A stretch of DNA of 64,000 nt from a bacterium. GTDB taxonomy: Bacteria > Bacillota > Bacilli > Lactobacillales > Streptococcaceae. A model generated the notes under the pieces. The model did no database searches. It was not told the origin of the DNA and saw only the letters and a program-made list of their open reading frames with translations. The position numbers and the translations under genes were made by a program. The first letter of the stretch is position 1, and each line of letters begins with the position of its first letter. Below, one piece after another: positions 28,731 through 38,538 of this stretch. The stretch covers positions 62,001 through 126,000 of the forward strand of contig CAJNDF010000007.1 in assembly GCA_905221455.1 (NCBI GenBank), in the 5' to 3' direction.

Positions 28731-28800
28731 CTTATAAAATCGTATAAGTCCTGGCACTTCGCTCTTTTTCGCCAAAAACCTTGTATAAAAATGTATAAAA
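28731..28800. promoter_or_regulatory. Candidate GntR operators between bgaC and its regulator
   Basis: CTTATAAAATCGTATAAG (28731-28748) is an inverted repeat; TTGTATAAAAATGTATAAAA (28781-28800) has a related GTATAA half-site twice. They lie in the divergent promoter region, where the regulator encoded at 28925 would be expected to bind. Inferred from symmetry and position only. Confidence 0.4.
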
Positions 28801-28924
28801 TCCTGATTATTTAGATGTAAATTAACCTTTTAGCCTATTATTTTAATTTTTTATTCAAAAGACTACTATTCTTTTCTTTTTTATGGTAAAATCTTTTATG
28901 GAAAAGGAAAATCGAGGTGAAAAT

Positions 28925-29641
28925 ATGGCAATTCCTAAATATCAATATATAAAAGACGAATTAAAGAACAAAATCATCTCTGGTCAATTCGCCAGTGGAG
29001 ATAAATTTTACACTGAAGCTGAATTGATTTCAATGTATGATGTGAGTTCTATCACAGTTGTCCGCGCCTTAAACGACCTTGCCAAAGATGGCTATATTGT
29101 CCGTCAACAAGGAAAAGGAACCTTCGTTTCACGCGCACGCAAACACAAACTCGTAGAGTTTTCAGATGTAGAAGTTTTTGAAACTAAAGATGATAAAGTG
29201 ACCGTCCTTTCTATTGAACGCGGAAATAAACTAAGCTACTTAGAAAAACTTGGATTACGTGGTGATCAGTTCTACTATAAGATTGAGCGCGTACGTAAAT
29301 CAAACGGTGTTGTATACATCTACCATACATCTTACATTCCAGAACAATACATCAACGCAAATTATCCAAACCTTGAATACTATAGCTCTATCTATAGCCG
29401 TTTCAAATTGGATTACCACATTCACATGAATGATGAACACTTTGAAGAAATCAATGAAATAGCATTTCCAACTCCAGAACACGTGGTTTCCATTCTAGGA
29501 ATCAATGATCAATTCCCTACTGTCCTTCAGACCAAGATTACGAAACTCGAATCTACTGGTCAAGTTTTGGAATATAGTGAAACCTACAAACGATCTGATT
29601 ACTACAAGATTAAATTCATCTCATGTGACCGTGATCACTAA
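28925..29641 (+). CDS. GntR/HutC-family repressor of the bgaC operon
   Basis: 238 aa from ATG 28925 (MAIPKYQYIKDELKNKI), preceded by GAGGTG; an upstream in-frame ATG at 28883 has no RBS and overlaps the -10 region. The winged helix at residues 1-68 includes FYTEAELISMYDVSSITVVRALNDL and GKGTFV. The C-terminal UTRA domain (about 90-235) would bind a sugar phosphate effector. It is the only plus-strand gene in this stretch, divergent from bgaC, which is the usual arrangement of a local repressor (BgaR of pneumococcus by position). Confidence 0.88.
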   Translation: MAIPKYQYIKDELKNKIISGQFASGDKFYTEAELISMYDVSSITVVRALNDLAKDGYIVRQQGKGTFVSRARKHKLVEFSDVEVFETKDDKVTVLSIERGNKLSYLEKLGLRGDQFYYKIERVRKSNGVVYIYHTSYIPEQYINANYPNLEYYSSIYSRFKLDYHIHMNDEHFEEINEIAFPTPEHVVSILGINDQFPTVLQTKITKLESTGQVLEYSETYKRSDYYKIKFISCDRDH

Positions 29642-29646
29642 GAAGA

Positions 29647-29675
29647 AAGCCTGAGCCTCATCGCTTGGGCTTTTT
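29647..29675 (+). terminator. Terminator of the GntR gene
   Basis: AAGCCTGAGC ctcatc GCTTGGGCTTTTT, starting 6 bp past the stop codon. Confidence 0.75.
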
Positions 29676-29753
29676 CAATGCTTATTATATCCCATCAAAA
29701 CTGTATTTTCTATATGTCAATGAAGATCGATTAAATTTGTTTAAATTTTACTA

Positions 29754-29858
29754 ATACTCTTCGAAAATCAAATTCAAACCACGTCAGCGTCGCCTTGCCG
29801 TACTCAAGTACAGCCTGCGGCTAGTTTCCTAGTTTGCTCTTTGATTTTCATTGAGTAT
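29754..29858 (+). repeat. BOX element, A-C type
   Basis: Reads on the plus strand from TACTCTTCGAAAATC (boxA) to TTTTCATTGAGTA (boxC), with no boxB. It lies between the convergent GntR gene and purB, where pneumococcus carries strH by memory; no strH remnant is visible. Confidence 0.85.
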
Positions 29859-29901
29859 AAAATATTGGTAATCTTTTTATCAAAAAGCTTTAATAAACAA
29901 G

Positions 29902-29956
29902 AAAAACCGAAGTTCTTCTACTCCAGTAAATAAAGTAATAGAACTTCGATTTTATT
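29902..29956. terminator. Terminator of purB, likely bidirectional
   Basis: CGAAGTTCT ... AGAACTTCG with a 23-nt loop, T-rich on the plus side and TTTTTC on the minus side. It lies directly after the purB stop and faces the GntR gene. Confidence 0.65.
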
Positions 29957-29960
29957 TTAA

Positions 29961-31256
29961 TTATCCTAAACCAAGACGTTCAAAGATATCATCCACTCGT
30001 TTAGTGTAATAAACTGGGTTGAAAATTTCGTCGATTTCTTCTTGAGTGAGGCGCGATGTTACTTCTGGATCTGCTTCAAGAAGTGGTTTAAAATCTACTT
30101 GATTGTCCCAAGAGTAGGCTGTTTTTGGTTGTACCAAGTCATAGGCTTGCTCACGAGTCATGCCTTTTTCAATCAAGGTCAACATGGCACGTTGGCTAAA
30201 GATAAGACCAAAAGTAGAGTTCATGTTGCGGATCATATTTTCTGGGAAGACTGTCAAGTTCTTGACGATATTCCCAAAACGGTTGAGCATGTAGTCAATC
30301 AAAATGGTCGTATCTGGTGTAATGATACGCTCAGCTGATGAGTGAGAAATGTCACGTTCATGCCAGAGAGCGACATTTTCATAGGCCGTAATCATATGAC
30401 CACGGATAACACGCGCAAGACCTGTCATATTTTCAGAACCGATAGGGTTGCGTTTGTGCGGCATTGCAGATGAACCTTTTTGCCCTTTAGCAAAGAACTC
30501 TTCCACTTCGCGTTGCTCAGATTTTTGAAGACCACGGATCTCAGTTGCCATACGTTCGATTGAAGTCGCGATACTAGCAAGAACCGCAAAGTACTCAGCA
30601 TGAAGGTCACGAGGAAGGACTTGTGTAGAGATTTCTTGGGCACAGATACCCAATTTGTCGCAGACGTATTGCTCAACGAATGGCGGGATATTGGCAAAGT
30701 TACCAACCGCACCAGAAATCTTACCAGCTTCCACACCAGCAGCCGCATGCTCGAAACGCTCGATATTGCGCTTCATTTCGCTGTACCAAGTCGCCAATTT
30801 AAGACCAAAGGTTGTAGGCTCAGCGTGCACACCGTGGGTACGACCCATCATGATGGTGAACTTGTGTTCCTTAGCCTTGCCAGCGATGATGTTGGTGAAG
30901 TTTTCAAGGTCACGACGGATGATGTCATTGGCCTGCTTGTAGAGGTAACCGTAGGCAGTATCCACCACGTCGGTAGAAGTCAAACCATAGTGAACCCACT
31001 TACGCTCTTCACCCAGAGTCTCAGAAACCGCACGCGTGAAAGCCACCACATCGTGGCGCGTCTCCTGCTCAATCTCCAAAATACGGTCGATGTCAAAGTC
31101 CGCCTTCTCGCGAATCAAAGCCACATCTTCCTTAGGGATTTCCCCCAACTCAGCCCATGCTTCGTCAGCCAAGATTTCCACCTCAAGCCAAGCACGGTAT
31201 TTATTTTCTTCACTCCAAATATTCGCCATCTCAGGGCGAGAGTAACGGTTGATCAT
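29961..31256 (-). CDS. purB: Adenylosuccinate lyase
   Basis: 431 aa. The fumarase-superfamily signature [11 protein letters not shown] lies near residue 263-273; TSTDVVDTA (about 92-100) and [14 protein letters not shown] (about 138-151) carry active-site residues. It acts twice in purine metabolism: SAICAR to AICAR plus fumarate, and adenylosuccinate to AMP plus fumarate. It ends the purE-K-orf-B stretch. Confidence 0.97.
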   Translation of the reverse strand: MINRYSRPEMANIWSEENKYRAWLEVEILADEAWAELGEIPKEDVALIREKADFDIDRILEIEQETRHDVVAFTRAVSETLGEERKWVHYGLTSTDVVDTAYGYLYKQANDIIRRDLENFTNIIAGKAKEHKFTIMMGRTHGVHAEPTTFGLKLATWYSEMKRNIERFEHAAAGVEAGKISGAVGNFANIPPFVEQYVCDKLGICAQEISTQVLPRDLHAEYFAVLASIATSIERMATEIRGLQKSEQREVEEFFAKGQKGSSAMPHKRNPIGSENMTGLARVIRGHMITAYENVALWHERDISHSSAERIITPDTTILIDYMLNRFGNIVKNLTVFPENMIRNMNSTFGLIFSQRAMLTLIEKGMTREQAYDLVQPKTAYSWDNQVDFKPLLEADPEVTSRLTQEEIDEIFNPVYYTKRVDDIFERLGLG

Positions 31257-31326
31257 GTTGTTAATTTTTCCTTTCTTTTTCTACTTCACGATGTGCAAAC
31301 AAATCATAGAACATTGATTAGCCAAA

Positions 31327-31554
31327 TTATTCAAATTCTTCTTTCCCAATCCATACAGACGGGTAATGTTCCAATGAATTAAGGTCTGTATCTAGTGACA
31401 AGTCATAAATTGCTAAATAGTTTTCAGGGTATTGAGCAACTAACTCTTCATATTTAGCCCTCACTTTTGCGTGATTGCTACTAGCATACACGACTTCGAC
31501 GGCTGCTCCAGTCTTATCTTTTTCTACAAAAGCATTAACAATAATTTGTATCAT
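31327..31554 (-). CDS. Conserved small protein between purK and purB
   Basis: 75 aa, MIQIIVNAFVEKDKTGAA, ending YPSVWIGKEEFE. A small mixed alpha/beta protein with no signal or membrane segment and no motif I recognise. It lies 9 nt after purK and 70 nt before purB, in frame for co-transcription; a hypothetical protein is found at this place in pneumococcal genomes (from memory). Function unknown. Confidence 0.75.
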   Translation of the reverse strand: MIQIIVNAFVEKDKTGAAVEVVYASSNHAKVRAKYEELVAQYPENYLAIYDLSLDTDLNSLEHYPSVWIGKEEFE

Positions 31555-31563
31555 ATGCTTGTC

Positions 31564-32655
31564 CTAAAAATCAATCCCTTTCCCAAACTCATCCACACTA
31601 TCCGGCACATCACTAAACAAAGTCACGTGTCCCATCTTGCGATTGTGCTTCGCTTCTATTTTACCATACATGTGGAGGTGGGCGCTTGGATTTTCTGTGA
31701 CATATTTTTCAGCAGCCTCTACCTGCTGGCCGAGAACATTGAGCATGACAGCTGGAGCATGTAATTTTATTTCTGGCAATGGCGATCCCAGAACGCCTAG
31801 AATATGGGTATCAAACTGAGAGAAGTCACAGGCTTCGATTGAGTAGTGTCCTGAGTTGTGTGGGCGTGGCGCAATTTCGTTGACGATGATGTCATCAGCT
31901 GTCGCAAACATTTCCACGCATAGAGTTCCAGACAGGTTAAGCTGTTCAGCAATTCGCACTGCCATTGCTTTGGCTTTGGCTGCTAAACTTTCTGAAATTC
32001 GAGCTGGAACGATAGTCTTAGACAAAATGTTGTTGCGGTGGATATTTTCCTGAACTGGAAAAATCGTCACATCCTTGCCATTTCCTGACACGATGACAGA
32101 AATTTCAAGATCAAAGTTGACGAATTCTTCCAAGACGCAGTCAGCTGAGTTGGCTAGTGCACGGGCTTCTTCCAAGTCTGCTTCCGAGCGAATGACCTTT
32201 TGCCCATGCCCATCGTAGCCACCTGTCGCAGTCTTGAGGACATAGTTTTTGGACAGGTCAATATCTGCCAAATCTTGGCTCGAGGTCACAACCTTATAGG
32301 GTGCCACAGTGACTTGTGCCTTGTTTGAGAGAAAGTCCTTTTCAAAAATGCGATTTTGAGAAATGCGAAGGAGATCTGTCCCTTGAGGGAGTTGTCCATC
32401 CTTGATAACCGCATCCAAACCGTCAGCATCGACATTTTCAAACTCATAGGTCAGGACATCGCAACGCTCCGCCAACTCACGGAGGGCATCCACATCGTTA
32501 TAAGGGGCCACGATGATTTCCGCCACACGAGAGGCCGGGCAATCAGCCGCAGGATCCAGAGCGATAACCTTGTGACCCATGTAGATAGCTGAGATGGCCA
32601 TCATCTGTCCCAGCTGACCGCCACCGATAATTCCGATTGTTTTAGATGAGCTCAT
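31564..32655 (-). CDS. purK: 5-(carboxyamino)imidazole ribonucleotide synthase
   Basis: 363 aa ATP-grasp enzyme. N-terminal [15 protein letters not shown]-binding loop [12 protein letters not shown] (about residues 142-153), and [17 protein letters not shown] (about 255-271) are PurK hallmarks. It makes N5-CAIR from AIR, bicarbonate and ATP, the substrate of PurE encoded just upstream. Its start overlaps the end of purE by 14 nt. Confidence 0.97.
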   Translation of the reverse strand: MSSSKTIGIIGGGQLGQMMAISAIYMGHKVIALDPAADCPASRVAEIIVAPYNDVDALRELAERCDVLTYEFENVDADGLDAVIKDGQLPQGTDLLRISQNRIFEKDFLSNKAQVTVAPYKVVTSSQDLADIDLSKNYVLKTATGGYDGHGQKVIRSEADLEEARALANSADCVLEEFVNFDLEISVIVSGNGKDVTIFPVQENIHRNNILSKTIVPARISESLAAKAKAMAVRIAEQLNLSGTLCVEMFATADDIIVNEIAPRPHNSGHYSIEACDFSQFDTHILGVLGSPLPEIKLHAPAVMLNVLGQQVEAAEKYVTENPSAHLHMYGKIEAKHNRKMGHVTLFSDVPDSVDEFGKGIDF

Positions 32656-33133
32656 TGGTAGACTCCTCTGCGATTTTTCCTTGCTCTTCCGCGAAATCAG
32701 CCAAAGCTGTCGCGATAGCTTGATCCTCTACTGATAGGAGACGGAGGGCAAAGAGGGCCGCATTAGTCGCACCTGCTTCCCCGATAGCCATAGTCGCAAC
32801 CGGTACGCCACCCGGCATCTGAACGATAGAGTAGAGCGAGTCCACGCCACTAAGGGCACGCGATTTGACCGGTACCCCAATGACAGGAAGGGTTGTTTTC
32901 GCTGCGACCATACCTGGCAAATGGGCTGCGCCACCTGCACCTGCGATGATGACCTTGATACCACGGCTACGAGCCTCCTCCGCATGTCTGAACATGAGGT
33001 CTGGTGTACGGTGGGCAGAAACAACTTTCTTTTCGTAGGCTACACCGAAGCGGTCTAGGACTTCTGCTGTTTTTTGCATGGTTGCCCAGTCGGATTTTGA
33101 GCCCATGATGATGGAAATAATTGGTTTGGTCAT
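32642..33133 (-). CDS. purE: N5-CAIR mutase
   Basis: 163 aa. MGSKSDW near residue 10, SAHRTPD near 40 and [16 protein letters not shown] near 65-80 are the PurE active-site motifs. It converts N5-CAIR to CAIR. RBS AAAGGAAAA lies just before the ATG. First gene of the purE-purK-orf-purB group. Confidence 0.97.
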   Translation of the reverse strand: MTKPIISIIMGSKSDWATMQKTAEVLDRFGVAYEKKVVSAHRTPDLMFRHAEEARSRGIKVIIAGAGGAAHLPGMVAAKTTLPVIGVPVKSRALSGVDSLYSIVQMPGGVPVATMAIGEAGATNAALFALRLLSVEDQAIATALADFAEEQGKIAEESTNELI

Positions 33134-33228
33134 AATTTTCCTTTTCTTCCTTTCTGATACTGGTCTTAGGTGGTGGGGACGGAAGCAAACCTTCGGTTTC
33201 TTTGAGCCTAAGGTCTCAAATTTTCCCT

Positions 33229-33258
33229 AGACCAGAACAGATACTGTTCTGGTCTTTT
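33229..33258. terminator. Strong hairpin between purD and purE
   Basis: AGACCAGAACAG ata CTGTTCTGGTCT followed by TTTT: a perfect 12-bp stem in the 178-bp gap (33134-33311). T-run on the plus strand; on the minus strand the sequence after the stem is AGGGAAAATTTGAG, so termination of purD transcripts is not certain. Rest of the gap holds no gene. Confidence 0.6.
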
Positions 33259-33311
33259 CACCACGGCGACCATTGTCGTGTTTGGCGACTGCGTCGCTTT
33301 TTCTTATATCT

Positions 33312-34574
33312 TTATCTAATTGCCTTGCTTCCGATATCGGTTCGGTAGAAAAGTCCTTCTGTTTTTTGTTGGGCGAGTTCACTGTAAATAATGTTTTGTC
33401 CGTCTTTGACGGTGTCTGCTGTGGTGACGAGCATATAAACACGTCCACCGTTTGATAGCAGTGCACTGCTATTTTCCGAAAACTTAGCCCCTGCATAGTA
33501 GGTGATGATGTCGCCTTCTGTCTTGGCTGGCAACTTGACACCTTTTTCATAGTCTAGCGGATAACCGTTGGATGCGACAACCACACCCAGAGTCACACCC
33601 TTGTCCGTCCACGTGATATTCGGCTCCTTGCCATCCAAAATATCCGTGATATTTTGCGCAAAGTCAGATGTTAAACGAGGCAGGATAATCTGAGTTTCAG
33701 GATCTCCAAAACGAGAGTTGAACTCAATGACTTTCGGTCCATCAGCTGTTAAGATAAGACCTGCGTAAAGAACACCAAGATAAGGACGACCTTCTTTGAT
33801 CATGCCTTCAAGAACTGGCTTGATAATCGTGTCAACTGCTATGTCAACCACACTCTGTGGCAAGTGAGGAACTGGCGCATAGGCACCCATACCACCTGTA
33901 TTAGGTCCCTTATCGCCATCATAGGCACGTTTGTGATCCTGAGCCGTTGGCATGATGTAGAACTTGTCGCCATTGACAAAGGCAAAGAGAGAGAACTCTT
34001 CCCCGTCAAGGAATTCCTCGATGACTACACGCGCACCTGAATCACCGAATTTATTATCCAAAAGCATCTCATGAGCTGCTTCGACTGCTTGCTCGACTGT
34101 CTCAGCAACAACGACACCTTTTCCAAGGGCCAATCCATCCGCCTTGACCACGATTGGAGCGCCTTTTTCTTCGATATAGGCCTTGGATTCCTCAAAATCA
34201 GAAAATGTGCCGTAGGCTGCTGTCGGAATGTCGTATTTGACCATGATTTCCTTAGCAAAATCCTTGGACCACTCCAGCTCCGCTGCAACCCTAGTCGGAC
34301 CAAAAGCCTTGAGCCCAGCTTGATTAAAATCATCCACGATTCCAGCGGCCAGTGCGTCATCTGGACCGATAAAGGTCCAAGCAATATCGTTTGACTTTGC
34401 AAAGTCAATTAACTTAGAATGTTCGGAAATAGAGATATTCACCAATTCCAGACCATCCAGAGTCATCCCGTCATTCCCAGGAGCCACAAAGACTTGTTCA
34501 ACGTCTTTTGATTCAAGCAACTTCTTAGCAATGGCATGTTCACGACCACCAGAACCGACAACTAACAGTTTCAT
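33312..34574 (-). CDS. purD: Phosphoribosylamine-glycine ligase
   Basis: 420 aa. N-terminal LVVGSGGREHAIAKKL, the ATP-grasp stretch VVKADGLALGKGV (about residues 141-153) and EFNSRFGDPETQ (about 285-296) identify GAR synthetase. It joins glycine to phosphoribosylamine with ATP. A terminator separates it from purH upstream, so it may have its own promoter. Confidence 0.97.
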   Translation of the reverse strand: MKLLVVGSGGREHAIAKKLLESKDVEQVFVAPGNDGMTLDGLELVNISISEHSKLIDFAKSNDIAWTFIGPDDALAAGIVDDFNQAGLKAFGPTRVAAELEWSKDFAKEIMVKYDIPTAAYGTFSDFEESKAYIEEKGAPIVVKADGLALGKGVVVAETVEQAVEAAHEMLLDNKFGDSGARVVIEEFLDGEEFSLFAFVNGDKFYIMPTAQDHKRAYDGDKGPNTGGMGAYAPVPHLPQSVVDIAVDTIIKPVLEGMIKEGRPYLGVLYAGLILTADGPKVIEFNSRFGDPETQIILPRLTSDFAQNITDILDGKEPNITWTDKGVTLGVVVASNGYPLDYEKGVKLPAKTEGDIITYYAGAKFSENSSALLSNGGRVYMLVTTADTVKDGQNIIYSELAQQKTEGLFYRTDIGSKAIR

Positions 34575-34656
34575 CTCACAACCTCTTTTGCGAATTATTT
34601 AATAACATTATATCACAAACGTTCGTATTAATCTTCTTTCACTTAGCATTTTAAGA

Positions 34657-34688
34657 CAAAAAAGGAAAGAAACTGTTTTCTTTCCTTT
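34657..34688 (-). terminator. Terminator after purH
   Basis: On the minus strand AAAGGAAAGAAAA cag TTTCTTTCCTTTTTTG, starting 8 bp past the purH stop codon. It should end much of the purC-to-purH transcript. Confidence 0.75.
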
Positions 34689-34695
34689 AGTGTTC

Positions 34696-36243
34696 TTAAT
34701 GTCTAAAATGTCTTACGCCTGTGAAGACCATAGTCAAGCCGTATTTGTCAGCAGCTTCGATGGATTCCTGATCACGGACCGATCCACCTGGCTGGATGAT
34801 GGCCTTGATACCTGCTTTGGCGATTTCTTCCACGTTATCCGCAAATGGGAAGAAGGCATCCGAAGCAAGAACAGCGCCATCAAGGCGGTCTTTAGCTTGG
34901 TCAATGGCGATACGGACTGAAGCCACACGGTTGGTTTGACCTGGACCAACACCAAGTGTCATGTGGTCGTTGGTTACAATGATCCCGTTTGATTTCACAT
35001 ACTTGATGGCTTTCCAAGCAAACTCAAGTGCTGTCGCTTCTGTCTCAGTTGGTTGGCGCTTGGTCACCACCTGCCAGTCAGTCGGGCTTTCCTTAACCAC
35101 GTCTTGGTTTTGCACAAGAAGTCCACCGACTACGCCTGTGTACTCTGCTTCCACTTCACTAGCCTCTTGAGCATCAAATGTCAAGGCAAGGATACGCAAG
35201 TTTTTCTTTTTATTAGTCAAAATGGCTAGCGCCTCATCCGTATAGCTTGGTGCGATGATGATTTCAAGGAAAACGCCGTGCATCTTCTCAGCTGTCGCAA
35301 CATCCACCTCACGGTTAAGAACAACGATACCACCAAAGATAGACACTGGGTCAGACTCATAAGCGTAGTCCCAAGCAGTCTCAATGTCATCAGCCTGACC
35401 GATTCCACATGGGTTCATGTGTTTGAGAGCCACAACGGTTGGACGGTCTTTGAAATCACGGATAATACGAATAGCAGCATCCGCATCGCGGATATTGTTA
35501 AAGGACAATTCCTTACCGTTGAGCTGTTTGGCTGATGCAATTGAGTAGTCCGTCGGCAAAGCTTTTTGGTAGAAGTCCGCATCCTGCTGAGGATTTTCCC
35601 CATAACGCATGGCTTGTTTGAGATCATAGGTCAAAGTGAGCTTTTCTGGTTTGCTTTCGCCCACTTGAGCCGTGAAGTATTCCGCTATCAAGGCATCATA
35701 AGCCGCTGTGTGACGGAAAACCTTGGCTGCCAAACGTTGGCGAGTTTCATAAGTCGTTTCACCATTGGCTGACAATTCATCAAGAACCACAGTATAGTCA
35801 GCAGGGTCTACCACAACTGTTACGCTAGCGTGGTTCTTCGCTGCTGAACGAAGCATAGATGGCCCACCGATATCAATGTTTTCAACTGCATCAGCGTAAG
35901 TCACATCTGGTTTGAGAATCGTTTCCTTGAAAGGATAGAGATTAACTACTACAAGATCGATAAGCTCGATCTTATTGTCCTTAGCAGCCTCTAGGTGACT
36001 ATCCAAGTCACGACGAGCGAGGAGCCCGCCGTGGATATTTGGGTGGAGGGTCTTGACACGACCATCCATCATTTCTGGGAAGCCAGTCACATCATCGATA
36101 GCAATGGTGTCCACCCCAGCATTATCAAGGGCAACCTTGGTTCCACCTGTCGAGATAATATCCCAACCGAGATTTTTAAGTTCTTGAGCAAATTCAACAA
36201 TGCCCGCTTTGTCTGAGACGCTGATTAAGGCTTTTTTCGTCAT
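34696..36243 (-). CDS. purH: Bifunctional AICAR transformylase/IMP cyclohydrolase
   Basis: 515 aa. The N-terminal MGS-like cyclohydrolase domain (residues 1-190) begins [17 protein letters not shown] and includes STGGT and GGLLARRD. The transformylase domain (about 200-515) shows [10 protein letters not shown] and [18 protein letters not shown]. It carries out the last two steps to IMP. Its start is 1 nt after the stop of the small acetyltransferase gene. Confidence 0.97.
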   Translation of the reverse strand: MTKKALISVSDKAGIVEFAQELKNLGWDIISTGGTKVALDNAGVDTIAIDDVTGFPEMMDGRVKTLHPNIHGGLLARRDLDSHLEAAKDNKIELIDLVVVNLYPFKETILKPDVTYADAVENIDIGGPSMLRSAAKNHASVTVVVDPADYTVVLDELSANGETTYETRQRLAAKVFRHTAAYDALIAEYFTAQVGESKPEKLTLTYDLKQAMRYGENPQQDADFYQKALPTDYSIASAKQLNGKELSFNNIRDADAAIRIIRDFKDRPTVVALKHMNPCGIGQADDIETAWDYAYESDPVSIFGGIVVLNREVDVATAEKMHGVFLEIIIAPSYTDEALAILTNKKKNLRILALTFDAQEASEVEAEYTGVVGGLLVQNQDVVKESPTDWQVVTKRQPTETEATALEFAWKAIKYVKSNGIIVTNDHMTLGVGPGQTNRVASVRIAIDQAKDRLDGAVLASDAFFPFADNVEEIAKAGIKAIIQPGGSVRDQESIEAADKYGLTMVFTGVRHFRH

Positions 36244-36244
36244 T

Positions 36245-36709
36245 CTATTCCTCTTTCTTTAGATCCAAGCGCATAGCGACTTCGTTATTTTCTTCTATAA
36301 ATCCTGTTTCCTGAAAACCCAAACTAGTCAACAGATGCTTCATTTTTTCATTTCCAACCACATAATCTGCAATAATATGATTGCAAGCGCTATCCATCTG
36401 AGCCTTTTTGATTAGAGCTTCCAAGGCTTTTCGACCATAACCTCTTCCTTGGTACTGCTGGCCAATCATTATCCGCCAGATAAAGTATTCCGCTTCATCC
36501 CCGTCTATTTCCAGAAGGAGAAAACCAACTACAAGCCCATTCCAATAAATTGCCATTGGAAACACATCCCCATTCTCTCGGTAGAGCCATGCGTCAGCTA
36601 AAGAGCGTACATTTGGAGACACGAAACGTGCTCGTTCATCAGCTTCAGATATTTTCAAATCCAGCACTGCCTGATAACTGCTCTCATCTACTAATTTCAG
36701 TTCAATCAT
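36245..36709 (-). CDS. GNAT-family N-acetyltransferase in the purine operon
   Basis: 154 aa from ATG 36709 ([19 protein letters not shown]), which has AGGAGAA before it. The GNAT acetyl-CoA loop is [19 protein letters not shown] (about residues 95-113), and [16 protein letters not shown] forms the last strands. It resembles the BltD/spermine-type acetyltransferases, but the substrate is not known. It is squeezed between purN and purH, where pneumococcal TIGR4 has a vanZ gene (from memory), so this slot seems to hold different cargo in different strains. Confidence 0.85.
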   Translation of the reverse strand: MIELKLVDESSYQAVLDLKISEADERARFVSPNVRSLADAWLYRENGDVFPMAIYWNGLVVGFLLLEIDGDEAEYFIWRIMIGQQYQGRGYGRKALEALIKKAQMDSACNHIIADYVVGNEKMKHLLTSLGFQETGFIEENNEVAMRLDLKKEE

Positions 36710-36753
36710 TTTTTCTCCTAGCAAGATTGCGCAATTAAAACTTGACTTCCTTC

Positions 36754-37305
36754 TTATTTTCGTGCAACTCCCAAGCTATCCAGCACTTCCGGATACAACT
36801 TATACTCTGCCTCATGAATGCGAGCTTCAAAACTTTCAATCGTATCATCAGCCAGCCGTGGCACACGGACTTGTTTGATGACCTTGCCTGTATCCACTCC
36901 GGAATCCACCCAGTGAATGGTCACGCCGCTCTCTGCAACACCAGCATTCCAAGCGTCCTCAATCCCATAAGCTCCTGGGAACTCTGGCAGGTAGGCAGGA
37001 TGAATGTTGATGATTCGACCTTCATAGGCTGCCAATAAGGTTGGCCCAACGATTTTCATATAGCCGGCGAGGCAAACCAAGTCAATCTGGTGTTCTTCCA
37101 AGAGTTCGACAAGGGCTGCTTCGTAGTCTGCCTTGCTCTCAAACTCCTTGAGTTCAAAAGCATAGGACAGAACGCCGAGCTTGTCTGCACGTTCGAGCAC
37201 ATAGGCGTCACGATGGTCTGAAAAGACAAACTCTACTGGAAATTGTTCCGCTATCACCTGAAAATTTGAGCCATTACCAGAGGCAAAAACCGCTATTTTT
37301 TTCAT
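36754..37305 (-). CDS. purN: GAR transformylase (folate-dependent)
   Basis: 183 aa. [13 protein letters not shown] at the N-terminus, [34 protein letters not shown] (His and Pro of the active site) and [17 protein letters not shown] are PurN motifs. It formylates GAR using 10-formyl-THF. The ATG overlaps the purM stop codon (ATGA). Confidence 0.97.
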   Translation of the reverse strand: MKKIAVFASGNGSNFQVIAEQFPVEFVFSDHRDAYVLERADKLGVLSYAFELKEFESKADYEAALVELLEEHQIDLVCLAGYMKIVGPTLLAAYEGRIINIHPAYLPEFPGAYGIEDAWNAGVAESGVTIHWVDSGVDTGKVIKQVRVPRLADDTIESFEARIHEAEYKLYPEVLDSLGVARK

Positions 37306-38324
37306 TTGATGATGACACTTTCGTTTTCTTTCTTGACGATGCGACCAATTTCATAGACTGGTTCATCCAACAATTCCTTGACACGACTTACATTTTCAGG
37401 GCTAACTGCAAACATAAGCCCCACACCCATATTGAAGATTTCAAACATTTCTTCGTGTTTGATCTGACCGTATTTTTCAAGGGCTTTGAAAATCGGTAAA
37501 ACTGGAACCTTGTCTTCCTCAATCTCAGCAGCTAGGTCAGTAGCAAACATACGAGGGACATTTTCGATAAAGCCACCACCTGTGATGTGGGCAATGCCGT
37601 TGACCAACTCTTCCTTGATGAGTGGCAAAACAGCCTTGACATAGATACGAGTCGGCTCAAGAAGGACTTCTTTGAGTTTCTTGCCTTCCAATTCTGGCAA
37701 GACTTCTTCACCTGTGTAGTCGGCAAAAACACGACGCACGAGTGAATAACCATTTGAGTGGATACCACTTGAAGCAAGTCCGAGAAGAACATCGCCTTCT
37801 GCCACCTTTGAACCGTCAATGATTTGAGATTTTTCAGCTACACCGACTGCAAAACCAGCCAAGTCATAGTCATCTGCGCCGTACATACCAGGCATTTCAG
37901 CTGTTTCCCCACCAATGAGGGCAGCACCTGCCTGCACACAACCTTCTGCCACACCAGCAACGACTTGTTCTAGCTTAGCTGGTTCATTCTTGCCAGTTGC
38001 GACATAGTCAAGGAAATAGAGAGGCTCCGCACCTGCAGCGATAATATCATTGACACACATGGCCACACAGTCCTGACCAATGGTATCGTGCTTGTCGTAC
38101 TTGATAGCCAGCATGAGTTTGGTTCCGACACCGTCAGTCCCCGAAATCAAGACGGGTTCTTTAACCCCAGTCTTGGAAAGGTCAAACATGCCACCAAAGC
38201 CTCCCAGAGCTCCTAGGACACCTGCACGCTCCGTACGAGCCACATGCTTTTTGATCCGTTCAACAACTTCATAACCCGCTTCAACATCCACACCAGATTG
38301 AGCGTACGCATTTTTATTTGCCAT
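37302..38324 (-). CDS. purM: AIR synthase
   Basis: 340 aa. [54 protein letters not shown] and [16 protein letters not shown] are the family signatures. It cyclises FGAM to AIR with ATP. It overlaps purN by 4 nt and follows purF after an unusually long 214-bp gap that contains hairpins and what looks like a copy of its own 5' end. Confidence 0.97.
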   Translation of the reverse strand: MANKNAYAQSGVDVEAGYEVVERIKKHVARTERAGVLGALGGFGGMFDLSKTGVKEPVLISGTDGVGTKLMLAIKYDKHDTIGQDCVAMCVNDIIAAGAEPLYFLDYVATGKNEPAKLEQVVAGVAEGCVQAGAALIGGETAEMPGMYGADDYDLAGFAVGVAEKSQIIDGSKVAEGDVLLGLASSGIHSNGYSLVRRVFADYTGEEVLPELEGKKLKEVLLEPTRIYVKAVLPLIKEELVNGIAHITGGGFIENVPRMFATDLAAEIEEDKVPVLPIFKALEKYGQIKHEEMFEIFNMGVGLMFAVSPENVSRVKELLDEPVYEIGRIVKKENESVIIK

Positions 38325-38362
38325 TTTATTTTTCCTTTTCTTTTTTTGGGAAAGACTGCGAC

Positions 38363-38399
38363 GTATTTTTAGATAAACAATTATTTTATCTAAAAATAC
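38363..38399 (-). other. 14-bp hairpin upstream of purM
   Basis: GTATTTTTAGATAA ... TTATCTAAAAATAC, long AT-rich stem with a loop of about 9 nt, between purF and purM. No T-run typical of a terminator; it may stabilise or process the operon mRNA. Confidence 0.55.
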
Positions 38400-38460
38400 T
38401 AGTCAGGTCTCTAGCTTTGGTCCCATAGGAGAAAGCGTCTACTGACAAATGCTTTAGCTT

Positions 38461-38502
38461 TTAGTCAGTAGTGAGACGTGGGGCATAAGCATTTTTTGTC
38501 AT
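38461..38502 (-). pseudogene. Copy of the purM 5' end (13-codon fragment)
   Basis: Reads MTKNAYAPRLTTD then stop, preceded by AAAGGAATAAATAA. purM itself reads MANKNAYAQ and is preceded by AAAGGAAAAATAAA. The shared Shine-Dalgarno, spacing and NAYA coding suggest a partial duplication left in the purF-purM gap. It could also be translated as a short leader peptide. Confidence 0.5.
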
Positions 38503-38538
38503 TTATTTATTCCTTTTCTTTAATGGAGAATCTGACGC

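Noticed and set aside
33134..33311. A 107-aa minus-strand frame across the purD-purE gap
   Set aside because: It overlaps purD in another frame, runs through a strong hairpin and has no SD.
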